DNA from: Psococerastis gibbosa
Lineage: Eukaryota > Arthropoda > Insecta > Psocodea > Psocidae
Direction of reading: 5' to 3'
Length of the DNA stretch: 64,000 nucleotides
NCBI GenBank assembly: GCA_963971405.1
Contig: OZ020491.1
Span: forward strand, 6,132,855-6,196,854
Position 1 is the first letter of the stretch; every line of letters starts with the position of its first letter. The notes beneath the pieces were generated by a model. It was not told the origin of the DNA, ran no database searches, and saw only the letters and a list, made by a program, of their open reading frames with translations. Shown in pieces: positions 42,000 through 53,464 of this stretch. The position numbers and the translations under genes are program-made.

Positions 42000-43050
42000 A
42001 TGAAAACACCATAAATAATCAGTATAATCAGTATAATCACATTTTCAGTTTAAGTGCCAGGGCATAGCTGGATTCACATCGTCAAAAATTGAAGTACAAA
42101 AAAAAAATGACTAGGGCCTATCACAATAATATTACATTAATAATTCACCACGAGGGTTTCGTTAACAGTGCATAGGCCTATACCTAACTCCAAACTAGTT
42201 CATAAAATTCATTTAAAATATAAATATAAAAATTTAGATATAACATATAAAATAAAATGGCTACGACTACTGTACAGAGAAGACAATGTTCGACATACTG
42301 GTTAATCACATGTTACGCCAGGTGATGTCATAAGGGTATAAAGACCGGATACCAAAAAATTGGCAGGTCTAAGAAATGAAGGTACAAAAACAAAAATAAA
42401 CATAGCAATAGCAACGCTATAATATGTAGGCTGTAGGTATGATGACCGAAAAAAACTAGTGTCATTTTCAAACTTTCTTCCGGTAGCCTCAAGGCACCAT
42501 GCTTGGACCGTGCCTATACCTGAAGGGACAATGTAATGCCGCACCTCATGGGAAGATGACCATTGACTACCACGGTGGATGGAAAGTGAAACAATAACCA
42601 TGTTTAACTTATGGGAGGTGAACTGGTACCTGTTCGGTACTAGTCCTCAGGCATGCGTGTCTTCGGTTTTCAGTTCAGTTAGTGCCTGAGTGTCATGGTG
42701 TGTGGTTTGTGTTTTTAATCTTCCCGACGTGAACATTTGGATATACGCAACTCTTCGTCACATCCTGTGAGTTATTGACTTTTATCTTTTGGGTATTTTC
42801 TAGTTTTGTTTTGGTTGTTTTAATGGCAGGGCGACCAATTTTAAGTGCATCCACTTTTTTGTATCTTATACCAATGCATAGAAATAATATGGGGCTCCAA
42901 GACCGAAGCCCCCACCTCTAAAACGAAAAACGTCGTCGTGTAGTGTTTTAGATAGAATGATACCTATTTTGAAGAAAACAAAATCGTTATGCCTTGGCAT
43001 TTGGTGCTATATGAACAATATATTGTACCTAAGTGTAGTCTACAGACCCG
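42000..43050. other. unassigned spacer
   Basis: No gene, TIR pair or tandem repeat that I can support. Short open frames only. Confidence 0.4.
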
Positions 43051-43059
43051 GCAGGTTGA

Positions 43060-43480
43060 CCCAGGTAGGACGTAGGTATTTAAGCTTCTGCCGCCTCTAG
43101 GCAGCGAAGTTTATTGCCCCTACCTAACAAACGAAGACTCGACGTTTACACACACTACTTCGTACTTACGAATTACTTACTGAATGTTAGGTTAGGCCTT
43201 TTTTTCAATTTTAAGCTGCACACGGGCTGAGCCCTGCAGCATTATAATTATTGTAACTGGACTTTTAATGGAAATAATAAATTTATTGTATTATTATATT
43301 GTATCCCCCCCCCCTTGTCAGCGCCCTCCACGATGTCACAAAGATAAAAGATTACCCCCAATACATGCCTGATTATGTAGAATATTTAGTTATTCAGTTG
43401 CAACATCAACCAATCCAATGACTGTTTGCATCCTTCTTTACGGACGTTTTTGTTGTGCCGTTTTAACGTAAAACGCGCGC
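43060..43480. repeat. inverted partner of the 10965-11170 repeat
   Basis: CTGCCGCCTCTAGGCAG at 43090, TTTACGGACGTTTTTGTTG at 43439 and TTTTAACGTAAAAC at 43462 match the reverse complement of 10965-11170 in order. The middle is longer here. A C run lies near 43305. Confidence 0.55.
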
Positions 43481-43549
43481 GTAGTCCGCCAATTGGAAAA
43501 CACAACACTGGGTAGACCAGATTTTCCAAACCTTAATTCCGGACACACT

Positions 43550-43910
43550 CCTCGAAAACACTGGAAGGATGAGTTGGAAACTAACCTTCACGATGTTGGG
43601 AGTCCGCCGTGGATGGCGGAGCGTTGTAAAAAACCGAGATGACTCGGAGAGTGTTATCGCGCAAGGACTGTAGAACTAGAAGAATTCCGGCCACACATGC
43701 ATTGCAATTTCAGCAAGTGTAAAATTTTTTATGGCTCTTCTGGCTCTACAGCCCTTGATGAGGTTTGGCCTGCTCAACAACACTCCTCCAGTCATCTAGG
43801 TTTTGTACAATGCTCCACCATCTACGGATTCCCATTTCGTGAAGATCAGTTTCAAACTCCCCCTTCCAGCGTTTTCGTCTTCCTGTCATACTTGTTTTGT
43901 CCTTTGTGCA
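43550..43910. mobile_element. two LINE 3' tails in head-to-head orientation
   Basis: 43550-43680 on the plus strand (AACACTGGAAGGATGAGTTG, GGAGCGTTGTAAAAAACCG) and 43735-43910 on the minus strand (complement of CTACAGCCCTTGATGAG..., AATGCTCCACCATCTACGG, CCAGCGTTTTCGTCTTCC) both match the LINE tail at 39305-39600. Confidence 0.72.
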
Positions 43911-44124
43911 TCTTTCGACATAATTTAATTATGTATATGCTACAATATGATGTCCTCACGTTCATTCACCTTATAAGATTATAGCTATGGTATGTGAATC
44001 ACAAAGCGGATGAAAGATGAGAGGAAGTTTAAGTCCATTAACCTCGCCTCTTATTATTCGAACGCCCATTCATGGACAGACTGATCTTGTAACCCAAGCC
44101 AAATATTCTATCTAGTTGCTTGCC

Positions 44125-44470
44125 TGTTTATACGTTAGCATAAGGAAAGGCTTGTGATGGTCGAAATTTTCGATTCCAAGATTTCAACGGATTTACCCGT
44201 TTTGAGGAAGGAACCCTAAAAAGTGGTTTTTACGAAATGTCTGTCGGCCTGTCTGTTCGACGATTTGTGGGCAAACTACTCGATCGATTTGAATGAAATG
44301 GGGCGTGTAGGTTTGCAAAAATTATACTTCCGGCTATTTTTTATTTATTTTAGGCTAACTCAATTCGATTTAGAGATTTAAACGGAAATTCACATTTTAA
44401 AGCTCCAGGAATCAAACCAAAAAAGTGGTTTTTACTATTAATAACAAAATAACGCAAGACTTCTTTGAAT
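44125..44470 (+). repeat. Rep1 5' fragment
   Basis: TTATACGTTAGCATAAGGAA, GGTCGAAATTTTCGATTCC, GTGGTTTTTACGAAATGTCT and GATTTGTGGGCAAACTACTC follow the Rep1 order, then the copy breaks off. Confidence 0.78.
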
Positions 44471-44776
44471 TGTGTTCACAACTTCAGGTATGTTTTCAGT
44501 GCTAAATAAATAAGTAACAAAACCGAACAGGTGTTTTCCCAATCGGTACTCATAACTATCCATTACGTTACCTATGTACAGTATGATATTTGACAAATAT
44601 CATGTACTGGATAAATAGTACCGGCACTTGTATAGTAGTTGTAAATTACAATTTGTAATGGAGGACACATGTCCGTACGTGTAATGTAATAAGAATTCAT
44701 GTCTCAAATCTATGATAGCCAGCAGGGCTTTTAGATTTAGGCGATTTAAAGAATCGGTCCAAGCTTACTCGAACAT

Positions 44777-45541
44777 GTTTTCCTATTATCAATAAATTAT
44801 TAGATATATAATATGAGTAATTACATAGTAAATAATTTTGTTATGGTTAAATTTTGGATCCCTCGACATTTCCTATGCCAAAGCACTGAATTGATCGATG
44901 GATTGCAAATTCGAGGCAGACCAATGCATAACAACACAGCAATAATATCAGGCTACACATTATATTTGAGCGTGAATTTTCCATAATTTCTTCAAAAAAT
45001 AATTTCTTCAAAAGATATTTTTTTTTGCAAAAAACCAAATCTAATTGTTTGGAAAAGCAACCTATTCGGTTTTTTTACTCTATTTAGCACCTAAAACATA
45101 CCTGAAGGTAGAAAGCATCGATAGAAAGGTTCCGCAAAAAAAATATTTTTTAGTCATTTTTCATGAAAATTGTGTCTTTTTTTAACCCCAGAAGAAAACC
45201 ATGAAAAGGCTAGTGACCCACTGCGTTTTATTAACATTAATCATGACTACAATTATATTCTTGTGAATTTAAGAGAATTAATTTTAGAGACACAATTTTT
45301 TTTTTTTGTTTTTTTTGTAAGGTAAAACCCCCAGTATTGAGTTAGACAAAAATATAAAAATATATCAGGAAGTATGTGTTTTGTGAACCTACATGCCAAA
45401 TTTCTTTCAAAACCATCAAGTAGCTTACCCACAAATCTACAGACAGATCGATATTTCGTAAAAAACACTTTTTTGGGTTCGTGGGACTTCAAAACGTGTA
45501 AATCACAAAGCTTTCCTTATACTACGTATAAATAGGAAAGC
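44777..45541 (-). mobile_element. Rep1 copy, inverted
   Basis: The left tip GTTTTCCTATTATC and the right tip TATAAATAGGAAAGC are the two TIRs. On the minus strand the order is palindromic tip, TTGTGATTTACACGTTTTGA, GTTTTTTACGAAATATCGAT and so on. It differs clearly from the 30.8 and 52.5-kb copies. Confidence 0.75.
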
Positions 45542-45714
45542 AATAAAATCTGGGGGTTTTCGAAAATGCAACTTAACGCCATCTTCCGCTGCAGCCTTCA
45601 ATTTGACTGTTGGTGTTTCACTTCTGCCTTTGGTTACAAGTACTCACCTTTCTTCAGCTACGTTACCACAGTCTAATATCCTCCTCCATCTGAGAATGTC
45701 ATTAACCCCCTTAG

Positions 45715-46080
45715 CAACAAATGCCAGTGATCTACCTGTTAATACTAGCAATCGTTCAATAGGCGTACGCCAATAATTAATTAATGATTATATCAAAACA
45801 CTCCACATCATTTCAGAATCATGCAAAATCTAGATCTAGACCGACACTTTAGAGCTAATAAATTACCAGTTACAGAGATATAGGATACTGTGCATCAAAT
45901 AGTAGCAACAAATGGGTGTTCTACCTCTTAATACTAGCAATCGATCAATAGGCGCACGCCAATAATTAATTAATGATTACATCAAAACACTCAGCATTTC
46001 AGAATCATGCAAAATCTAGATCTAGACCGACACTTTAGAGCTAATAAATTACCAGTTATAAAGATATAGGATACTGTGAT
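45715..46080. repeat. two-copy tandem duplication, period 190 bp
   Basis: AATACTAGCAATCG(T/A)TCAAT at 45741 recurs at 45931. CGCCAATAATTAATTAATGA and TCATGCAAAATCTAGATCTA are found in both units, which are over 90% alike by eye. Confidence 0.9.
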
Positions 46081-46439
46081 GTAAACATGCTGAACATATT
46101 ACGGTGTACGTGTGTTTCGCCATACCCATTCACCAGCCTGATATAAAATTAAGGAATTTTATTTAAGAGAACTTGGTGACCCATGAAAAAATATGTGACC
46201 TTTACTTGGCTAAGACGGTGTACTACCAAATTTGCTACTCACTATAATTGTGGTGGTAGGCTATTATATTAGCCTTGAATGGATGAGTACTGTATAGCAG
46301 GCAGTACTTGAGTAACTTGCGAAATTTTTATATTATCTGAGAATGTGAGTGTAATGGCCATGGTCCGTGGAAGTATGTAGTTTTAAGAGGGATTTAAGGG
46401 GAATTTTTAAGAGGGACTTTAAGATGGATTTATTTGCAC

Positions 46440-46775
46440 CCCCTGCTACCCGATCATGGCGATTTTAATACCGGGGTTAATATAATACTCTGGTATTAAA
46501 AATGTAAACAAGATAAATATACAATGAGAAGTGCTATTCAAAATTTGTTTGTTTACAGTTTAACCCCAGGAGTAAGTAAATCGGCCCATTATAGCGACTT
46601 GGGATTAACATAATATCGGGGTTTATTCAATTGTTTTAAATAAGTGAGTGCAAAATGCGCGGGAAATTCAAATTGATAAATTAATATTTTTAGTGAGTTT
46701 TTAATTTTTTCCCCCTTAGATGTAGACACATTAATAAAAATTCTTATTTTATTACCAAATTCTACCTGTACACTT
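46440..46775. mobile_element. Harbinger-like MITE pieces
   Basis: GATCATGGCGATTTTAATACCGGGGTTAA-type start (46456) followed by an inner block, then a reverse-oriented piece (AATATCGGGGTTTATTCAAT, GTGCAAAATGCGCGGGAAAT). It matches the 8037, 26200 and 51165 copies. Confidence 0.7.
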
Positions 46776-46899
46776 TATGGTTTAGTTTTAGGTTAGTATT
46801 TCTTTCAATTACAAAACAATGGAACCATTCTCTTGTGTTCCAATAATTTATTCATTTGAATTTTCACCGTCAAGTCCCAAGAGGTCTTAGGAATTGTGT

Positions 46900-47230
46900 T
46901 TTTATTTTTATTTTTATTTTTTTATTTACGAAATGATGTCTGCCTATCTGGCGGTCCATCTGTGAATCGTCTCATCGATTTGTATACAAACTGATCAATG
47001 GATGGTTCAAAAAGATCATGTATTGGTACGATTTTTTCTATTTTGGGCTAACTCTACTCCACACCCAAAAAAATTCAAAAATAATATTTTTCTCAAAAAT
47101 GGCTCTAATTTTTTTTTAATCTCACATACAATACTCGTACATTGTACGATAGTCATTATCAATTTGATAAAAGTACCCACATTTAGGTCGCACTTCCTCT
47201 TGTTAGTTTGATTCCTAGGGCAAAATAATA
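46900..47230 (+). repeat. diverged Rep1 fragment
   Basis: ACGAAATGATGTCTGCCTAT, TTTTGGGCTAACTCTACTCC and CTCAAAAATGGCTC follow Rep1 order with many differences. Confidence 0.6.
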
Positions 47231-47429
47231 ATTAACTCAATTTCTATGAAGAATTGCTATAGAAAAATAATGCTTCTAGTTTCTAGCTTCAGGTGGAGCT
47301 AAATAAAAAAAGACCACCGACACTTTTCAAGCGATGGTGGCCCTAAATGGTACATACTCTACTGCCATCGCGTTCCTAGTACGCGGGCCATGTTGCGTTC
47401 GTCCGTGTGTAGCGGGGTATAGACCTAAT

Positions 47430-47520
47430 TGACTTAGACATGCTAAATGAATTAATATAGGCTATTACTTCTAAGGGACGTTGCCCTGAAGTAATAATTT
47501 TCAAATAAATAAATAAATAA
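47430..47520 (+). mobile_element. retroposon 3' tail (SINE-like)
   Basis: GACTTAGACATGCTAAATGA, TCTAAGGGACGTTGCCCTGA and an (AAAT)n tail. An inverted relative lies at 53345-53460. The head is not seen. Confidence 0.65.
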
Positions 47521-47599
47521 TCAGCAGCGGCATGATTATTGCATTCCATTTTTCCCCTATACCAGTGAAATTAAGGCACCCATTAGAATGAGTACCATT

Positions 47600-47850
47600 A
47601 CATTGTAGTATTATATGGTATATATAACACTGACATTAAAGTAACCTCCTCGTTATAAGTGAAATTAGAGGATATGGAAAAAACCGGGCTTGGCGGGATT
47701 CGAACCCACGATCTACGCCTAACCGGGGCGTCGTCTTACCCGCTGGACCATTAGTACCATATCGGGAACGTGTACCTTTCGGTTGATAGTCCAGCAATCT
47801 ACCTACTGTACCATGCCGGTCATATAGGATTATATATAGGATATTATATA
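47600..47850 (-). mobile_element. SINE2 copy with dimeric tRNA-like head
   Basis: On the minus strand one tRNA-like body occupies about 47758-47686. It has an A box TGGTCCAGCGGG, an anticodon arm with stem ACGCC/GGCGT and loop CCGGTTA, and T arm GTGGG/CCCGC around TTCGAAT. A second, partial tRNA-like unit precedes it (TGGTACAGTAGGTAGA near 47812). The acceptor stem does not pair and U33 is C, so it is not a working tRNA gene. The tail contains CTCTAATTTCACTTATAACG and AGGAGGTTAC. Confidence 0.78.
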
Positions 47851-48234
47851 GGATAGGACTTGGTTCGCGATAAATTAACGGTTTTAATGATACCAAGCCT
47901 TTACCCACGTTGCTTGGTACTTGGCCAGTACCAGGAACAACTTTTGGCTGTTACCCAAATTCCAACGCGTAAAGCCATGCTAAACGTTCATATGCTTTAT
48001 GGTTTTTGGGGCCACATGCTCTATCTGGACCAGTGGCTCTTAAAGGTTTTTTGACAGCGACCACTTTTGACATGTCTTGCGACCCCCACGCAAGCGAACA
48101 CACTTAGAAGTACCTCATGGCTCATAAAGTTGTGAAGCTGGATTTTCCGCAATGGGTACTATTAAAACCAACAACAGAAACCACCTGAAAACCTTGGATC
48201 TCAACTTACTTCTCAGTAGCACCAACATAAGACC

Positions 48235-48402
48235 ATGGGCGGATCCAGCAGAAATTATAGGGGGGGGGGGGGTCGCAATGCTTTAGGTGAGTTTTCTTAA
48301 AAAAAAAATAAATTAACTTTATTATCTTATGAATTTACTCATTTAGAGGGGGTCATGACCACCATTACCAACCCCCCCCCCCTCCGTGGATCCGCCATTG
48401 CA
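48235..48402. mobile_element. hAT MITE (CGGATCCA ends), copy 2
   Basis: CATGGGCGGATCCAGC at the left faces CCGTGGATCCGCCATTG at the right, with a G run and a C run inside. Same family as 23920-24070 and 62359-62533. Confidence 0.85.
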
Positions 48403-48589
48403 CATGACCTCGAATTCACGTACTTATTAAAAGAAAGCAAACCATTCATCCATCTCACACTGATGTGATCATTTTTATAATTTTTATACTTTTAACTCAA
48501 AATTATACTTCTTAGCATAAAGTATTAGTTTTTTTACATTTCGCTACGCCTTGGACAGATTTTCATGACCCCCAGTTTAAGAACGACGG

Positions 48590-48652
48590 ATCTAGACACC
48601 CCACTCTAAACACCCCACTCTAAACACCCAACTCTAGACACCCCACTTTACT
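48590..48652. repeat. 14-bp minisatellite
   Basis: About four units of CTCTAAACACCCCA (variants with GA for AA). Confidence 0.9.
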
Positions 48653-49120
48653 TTACTCATTAGGTCAACGTGATAGATCGAGAACTGAACTTTATAGGTC
48701 ACCTCTACAAAACCTCTGAGAAATGTAATTTAAAACTTGTAAATAAGGCATTAACGTATTGGCTGCATCATAAAAAATTAGGCTATTTGAATTACTCAGG
48801 TTCTTCAAACCAAACAAGCTGGCACAACATAAAATCCATAATCCAATATTTCACTCAATATTAATACCACCGACTGCCACCTATTGCAACATTTCTATAG
48901 CAAATAACATTGAAACCGCACGATGATCCCGCAAATCAATTCAACTGATTATGTCCAAGTCAGGCAATGTCAATCCAAACAAGGTGATGCAACGCGGTTT
49001 GAAGATGATTGTCTAGGTACTCATGAAGGACAATAAATGAGAACCCCGCGGTGTTTTGGTGCAAAAATTGGGTAGGATTTAAAAAATGTACAGGTAGAGG
49101 TGTATGGCGAATGCGATGTA

Positions 49121-49447
49121 CAGTAGAAAGCCGACTATCCGAACGCCAATTAGCCAAATCTTCAATTATCTGAATAGGTCCTAAGCGTAATATTAAGCTT
49201 GAGAATGCTATCTTTACGTGATTTCTGCAGCAACGATCTATTATAAAACCGATTTCAGGACCGATTTCATGTGAAAAGGCGGGAATGAGCGTTATTGTAA
49301 AACTGTGTTTGTTAAATGCATATGTTAATAAAGTTTATTCTATATGCGTAACAGTTCGTTTTTCTTTATTACCAGTCTATGTCCGATTGTCCGAATTATC
49401 GATTAACCGAATCGACCCAATTACTTCGGTTAATCGGCATTCTACCG
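49121..49447. mobile_element. pogo/Tigger-like MITE
   Basis: Left end CAGTAGAAAGCCGACTATCC and inverted right end CGGTAGAATGCCGATTAACC, with secondary TATCCGAA/TTATCGATTAACCGAA blocks inside. Both resemble the CAGTAGAACC..ATTATCCGAA ends typical of pogo-like elements. A TA precedes the left end. No transposase. Confidence 0.72.
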
Positions 49448-49449
49448 AA

Positions 49450-50220
49450 ATGCTGAAATGCATTGCTTCTACAACGCTCCACGCGTTGTCGACGATCTTA
49501 GAGCCAAAAAACATCAATGGATCGGCCACGTACAGTTTGATTTGGATAACTCTTGAGTTGGTTTGTTGATTGAGTTTGCTTGGTTTAGGGACAAAGAAAA
49601 TTTAGGTATATCTGTAAAAATGGGTTACATTGAAAGCAAAATGAAAAAGAACATGGCATGCTTATCAAAACCACTTAACAGCCTCATCAAAAAAAAATTA
49701 AAGGACAAACCGAGCACCTCCAAAATGTGAGCCAAGTCGGCGCCATTTGTCAGTGCAAATGGGCGCAAATTGCCTGAAACTGGATAGTCCTAAGACCCCC
49801 CCTCCCCCATGTGGTGTTGATATAAGTACCTACACACTACTCACTGCTAATCAAATCAAAACAGCCTATGATGCAATAAGTCTCAAAGATGATTCCGCGA
49901 TGAACAAAGATTGGTGACCCCCGTGAAGACTTTGGCGCCAAAAGGTTAATGCCAGGTGTTGGTGTGTTGGCCTTCTTGTATATTCTGAAGAATGGGCAGG
50001 ACTATTTGGCGAATGCTGATGAGTCTTTCTTAATATTAATAGGCAGAGGAGGTCAGGTATTGGAAATAAGCCTGAGAAGGTGAAAGGGATGCAAGTGATG
50101 ATGCTCCTTATAATGACCCACTCACCGATATGAATATGCATGCTAAAGATGGGCCGAGAAAGGTCATCTTAGGAGTCAGTGTCTGTAGTTAAGTTATTTT
50201 CTCATTTAACAATCATGGTG
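49450..50220. other. unassigned spacer
   Basis: No gene, TIR pair or tandem array found. Confidence 0.4.
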
Positions 50221-50247
50221 TACATTAGCATCTTCGGCAAAACAGGA

Positions 50248-50345
50248 TAGGCGATATTTTTGATTTTGAGATTTCAGTGAATTTGTAACACGTTTTGAGG
50301 TACCTGGAACACAAAAACGTAGTTTTTACGAAATGTCTGTATGAA
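50248..50345 (+). repeat. short Rep1 fragment
   Basis: ATTTTTGATTTTGAGATTTC, CACGTTTTGAGGTACCTGGA and GTTTTTACGAAATGTCTGT match the first part of Rep1. Confidence 0.65.
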
Positions 50346-50349
50346 ATAA

Positions 50350-51160
50350 AAATCCAGGAGTGATCAATGTCAACCTCTACGCTTCCTCTTACAGAACAGA
50401 ACCCTTTCTCCATCAGTCTTATATATGAGTTGCAATTTTATTGTCTAAACATTTTTTATGTCACATCTATATAGCTACCTACCTTGTAGAAAGCGACTAT
50501 AATCAACTCATTGACGTGTTGTCTCTACAAAGTCATGATTTATAATAACCGTTCCGTCATGTTGTACGAAAAGGACTTGTCCATCTGTTTCTCTAACTAG
50601 TATAATTAAATTTAGGCGGGACATTTAAAATTGGTTGGGACTGCGGAATTGAAAATATAATTCGATGCACGACTTCGAATCTGTGACGGCGGGTAGGTTC
50701 TGTGTAGAAGTTGTTTTGTAGCTGGCAAATAGTCAAGTAATAGATAATGTAGCGGATGCACTACCGTAAAAGTGTCTTTAGTCCGGGACAATAAATAAAA
50801 CGAGGAATATAACGAGACTAGAATGTATTATACATGCAAAACACAAAAAACTAAATACAAATAGAATCGATTAGGTATTAAAAGGCACTGACTACGAGAA
50901 ACTAACGTAAAGCTTGACCGAATTACCCTGGCTGCCTGCAGACCATCTCAGTGTGCTTATAGTCCGTAGAAATATCTAGAAGCAACTGGAAATTTCGGGG
51001 AACATCTTCTCGTTACTAGAGCCGGTTGGAGAACTTCCATTTCCATAAGGGAGAAATCCTTTGGGCTAACCCTACTTCATTATTTTCACACTGTATATGT
51101 AATATTGAAGAAACACGATACATTTATTTATTGTTATTATTATAAGTTAAAATGTACCTA
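50350..51160. other. unassigned spacer
   Basis: No supportable gene or element. Confidence 0.4.
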
Positions 51161-51164
51161 CAGG

Positions 51165-51353
51165 TAGAATTTTGAAATATAATAACAATTTTAATTGATA
51201 AGTCTCCATCAAAGGGAGAAAAAATAGAAAACTCACCAAAAATATATCCAAGGATGAATTTATCAATTTGAATTTCCCGCGAATTTTGCACTATTTAAAA
51301 CAATTGAATAAATCCCGGTGTTATGTTAATCCCAAATCGTCATAGTAGGGCTG
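51165..51353. mobile_element. Harbinger-like MITE, one end
   Basis: GGTAGAATTTTGAAATATAA, AATTTGAATTTCCCGCGAAT, AAATCCCGGTGTTATGTTAA and the end GTCATAGTAGGGCTG followed by CTG repeats match the 26.4-26.6 kb copy. The other TIR is missing. Confidence 0.72.
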
Positions 51354-51659
51354 CTGCTGGCTACTGGGCTATTGATCTCTTAAGGGACGCAAATTAATTC
51401 TCTCGACTTGACCCAGCAGTAATTGACCATCTGAGATCAGTGTGGTATTTCTTCCTATTATCATTCGGCACCTCCGACTATTTTGTAATTCTAAAAACTT
51501 TCTTCCGCGCTAATAAATCATTCCATTCATCATAACCGCACGGCCTTGAAGATTGAAGATGCCACATACCATGATTAGTATTCCAACATATGATTGCTGC
51601 GCGAATTGTCCCAGTATAGATGGCAGGTAGCAGGCGAGAGCCCAGGCCGAAATTGTGTT

Positions 51660-52000
51660 GTTGTTTACAACGCCTTTCAGCATTTCTGCTGTAAGCAACC
51701 CTGTCAGCCTGGCGGGGGGAGTGAGTCTGTTGTTAACTTGAGGCACCCTAAGAGCAGACTCTTTCACCTCGGGGGAAAGGGGAGTGGGCTTCCTGAGTAT
51801 AGAGGATTCTGAACCACTTCGGGAACATCTTAAAGTCAAACGATTACTTCGGAGGTGACCAGGAATCGACACGCGCGTAGACTGACTTGTATAGTCTCAG
51901 CGGGTTATCATGTCCCACCATGTTGCCCTGCCGACGCTGAGAACACTACCAAGTTTGCCGCATTTTGAAACATGCTCTGCTCTCATGGATTCAACATGGT
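51660..52000 (-). repeat. family F repeat, copy 1
   Basis: On the minus strand: GAGCAGAGCATGTTTCAAAA, a GGCAACATGGTGGGACATGA block, GACACG...GGTCACCTCCG, CTTTCCCCCGAGGTGAAAGA and CAGGCTGACAGGGTTGC. Three other copies lie at 54882, 60674 and 61467. No coding function is recognised. Confidence 0.75.
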
Positions 52001-52509
52001 ATAGGCCAAATTGGTCGAAATTGTTGGACCATTTCCCTTTGCTGGCACATCATGACAAAGCTGTTAACCGATTGCGTCCTAACTTTTATTTTTTTATGCC
52101 TTTAGCTTCGGTCACGGCACCTTTGAAGACTGGCCAGTTTTTGTAGTTCACCTAACTTTGTGGATTTTTTGCTCCTTTTCAGTCTCCATTACCTTGTTCT
52201 TCGACTTCTTCATTTTAATTCCCTTTTCCAATACTCCTGCCTATGACTTTCTACAAAGTTAAATTGGTACTCTGTGTCTCTGATGTAATCGACGTTTTAT
52301 AACTTTGACATGCGATATTAAAATATTAAAAAAAATTGGGACACGTTTGTATTTATCAGTGCAAGCTCGCAGGGCGACTCCCCCCCCCCCCTCCACCCCC
52401 CTTATCCACCTCTCCCCAGGGAGAAAAGTGTGAAACTGTAGGTACAAGATATAGAACCACGCGTTTTTAGACTAACTCATTCTTTTGAACACAGACAATG
52501 GAAATTTTT
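52001..52509. other. unassigned spacer
   Basis: Contains a C run near 52381. No gene. Confidence 0.4.
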
Positions 52510-53316
52510 GCCTTCCAATTTATACGTAGTATAAGGAAAGCTTTGTGATGGTCCAAATTTTCGATTCCGAGATTTCAAAGGATTTACACGTTTTGAGGTC
52601 CCAGGAACCCAAAAAAGTGGTTTTTACGAAATGTCTGTCTGTCTGTCGCTCTGTCTGTCTGTTCACCGATTTCCGGGCAAACCACTCGGTCGATTTTGAT
52701 GAAATTTGGCATGTAGGTTTAAAAAAATCATACCTCGGCATCACTCTTTTTAATTTGGGCTAACTCAATTTTGGGGGGTTTTATTCCCAAAAAAGTCCAA
52801 AAAAAACGTCTAAAAAATTAGTTCTCAAAAACGGCTCCTACAATTTCGGGTGTTATAACAAGTTTTTCTAAAACTCTAAGTTTTTGTTATTTTTTGTTTA
52901 TCCTACGATTTCTTTTAAATTCACGTATATTGTAGTCGTTATTAATGTTAACAAAACGCGGTGGGTCGCTTTCCCCTTGATAGTTTGCTTCTGGGGGTAA
53001 AAAAATATAAATAACTAAATTTTAATGAAAAATGACTAAAAAACAATTTTTCTGCGGAACCTTTCTATGCTTTAGGTGTTCAATAGGGTAACAAAAACGA
53101 ACAGGTTGCATTCCAAAAAAAAATATTTGCTTCTGTGCCAAAAATTATTTTTTGAGAAATTATGGAAAATTTACGCCTCAATTGAGTTTTAAGGAGTTTT
53201 TAATATATTGAGGTGGACCCCCCCCCCTCGAGGAATCTGATATTTAACTATAGGGAAATTATTTCCTATGAAATTATATTCTATATATCTACTAATTTAT
53301 TTATAAATTGGAAAGC
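52510..53316 (+). mobile_element. Rep1 copy without the Penelope insertion
   Basis: Ends GCCTTCCAATTTATA and TATAAATTGGAAAGC. It has the same internal order as 30794-32967 and shows the empty site CGATTTCTTTTAAATTCAC that the Penelope-like element disrupted there. Confidence 0.85.
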
Positions 53317-53344
53317 ATGTTCGAGTAAACTCGGACCGGTTCTA

Positions 53345-53460
53345 TTTATTTATTTTCTTAATTAATTGGAAAATATTACTACGGGACAATGCCCCTTAGA
53401 TGTAATACTTGTACATCAAAACATTTAGCATGTCTAAGTCAATGTTAAGTTAAAACAACT
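53345..53460 (-). mobile_element. retroposon 3' tail, inverted relative of 47430
   Basis: On the minus strand: TTGACTTAGACATGCTAAAT, TCTAAGGGGCATTGTCCCG and an A/T tail ending AAATAAATAAATA. Confidence 0.65.
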
Positions 53461-53464
53461 TAAA

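Noticed and set aside
47686-47758. Functional tRNA gene (Thr-like anticodon GGU)
   Set aside because: The acceptor stem does not pair, position 33 is not T, and the sequence is fused to another tRNA-like piece and a SINE tail found elsewhere.
50750-51010. Possible solo LTR (GTAGCGGATGCACTACC start)
   Set aside because: No matching terminus, no target duplication and no second copy seen.
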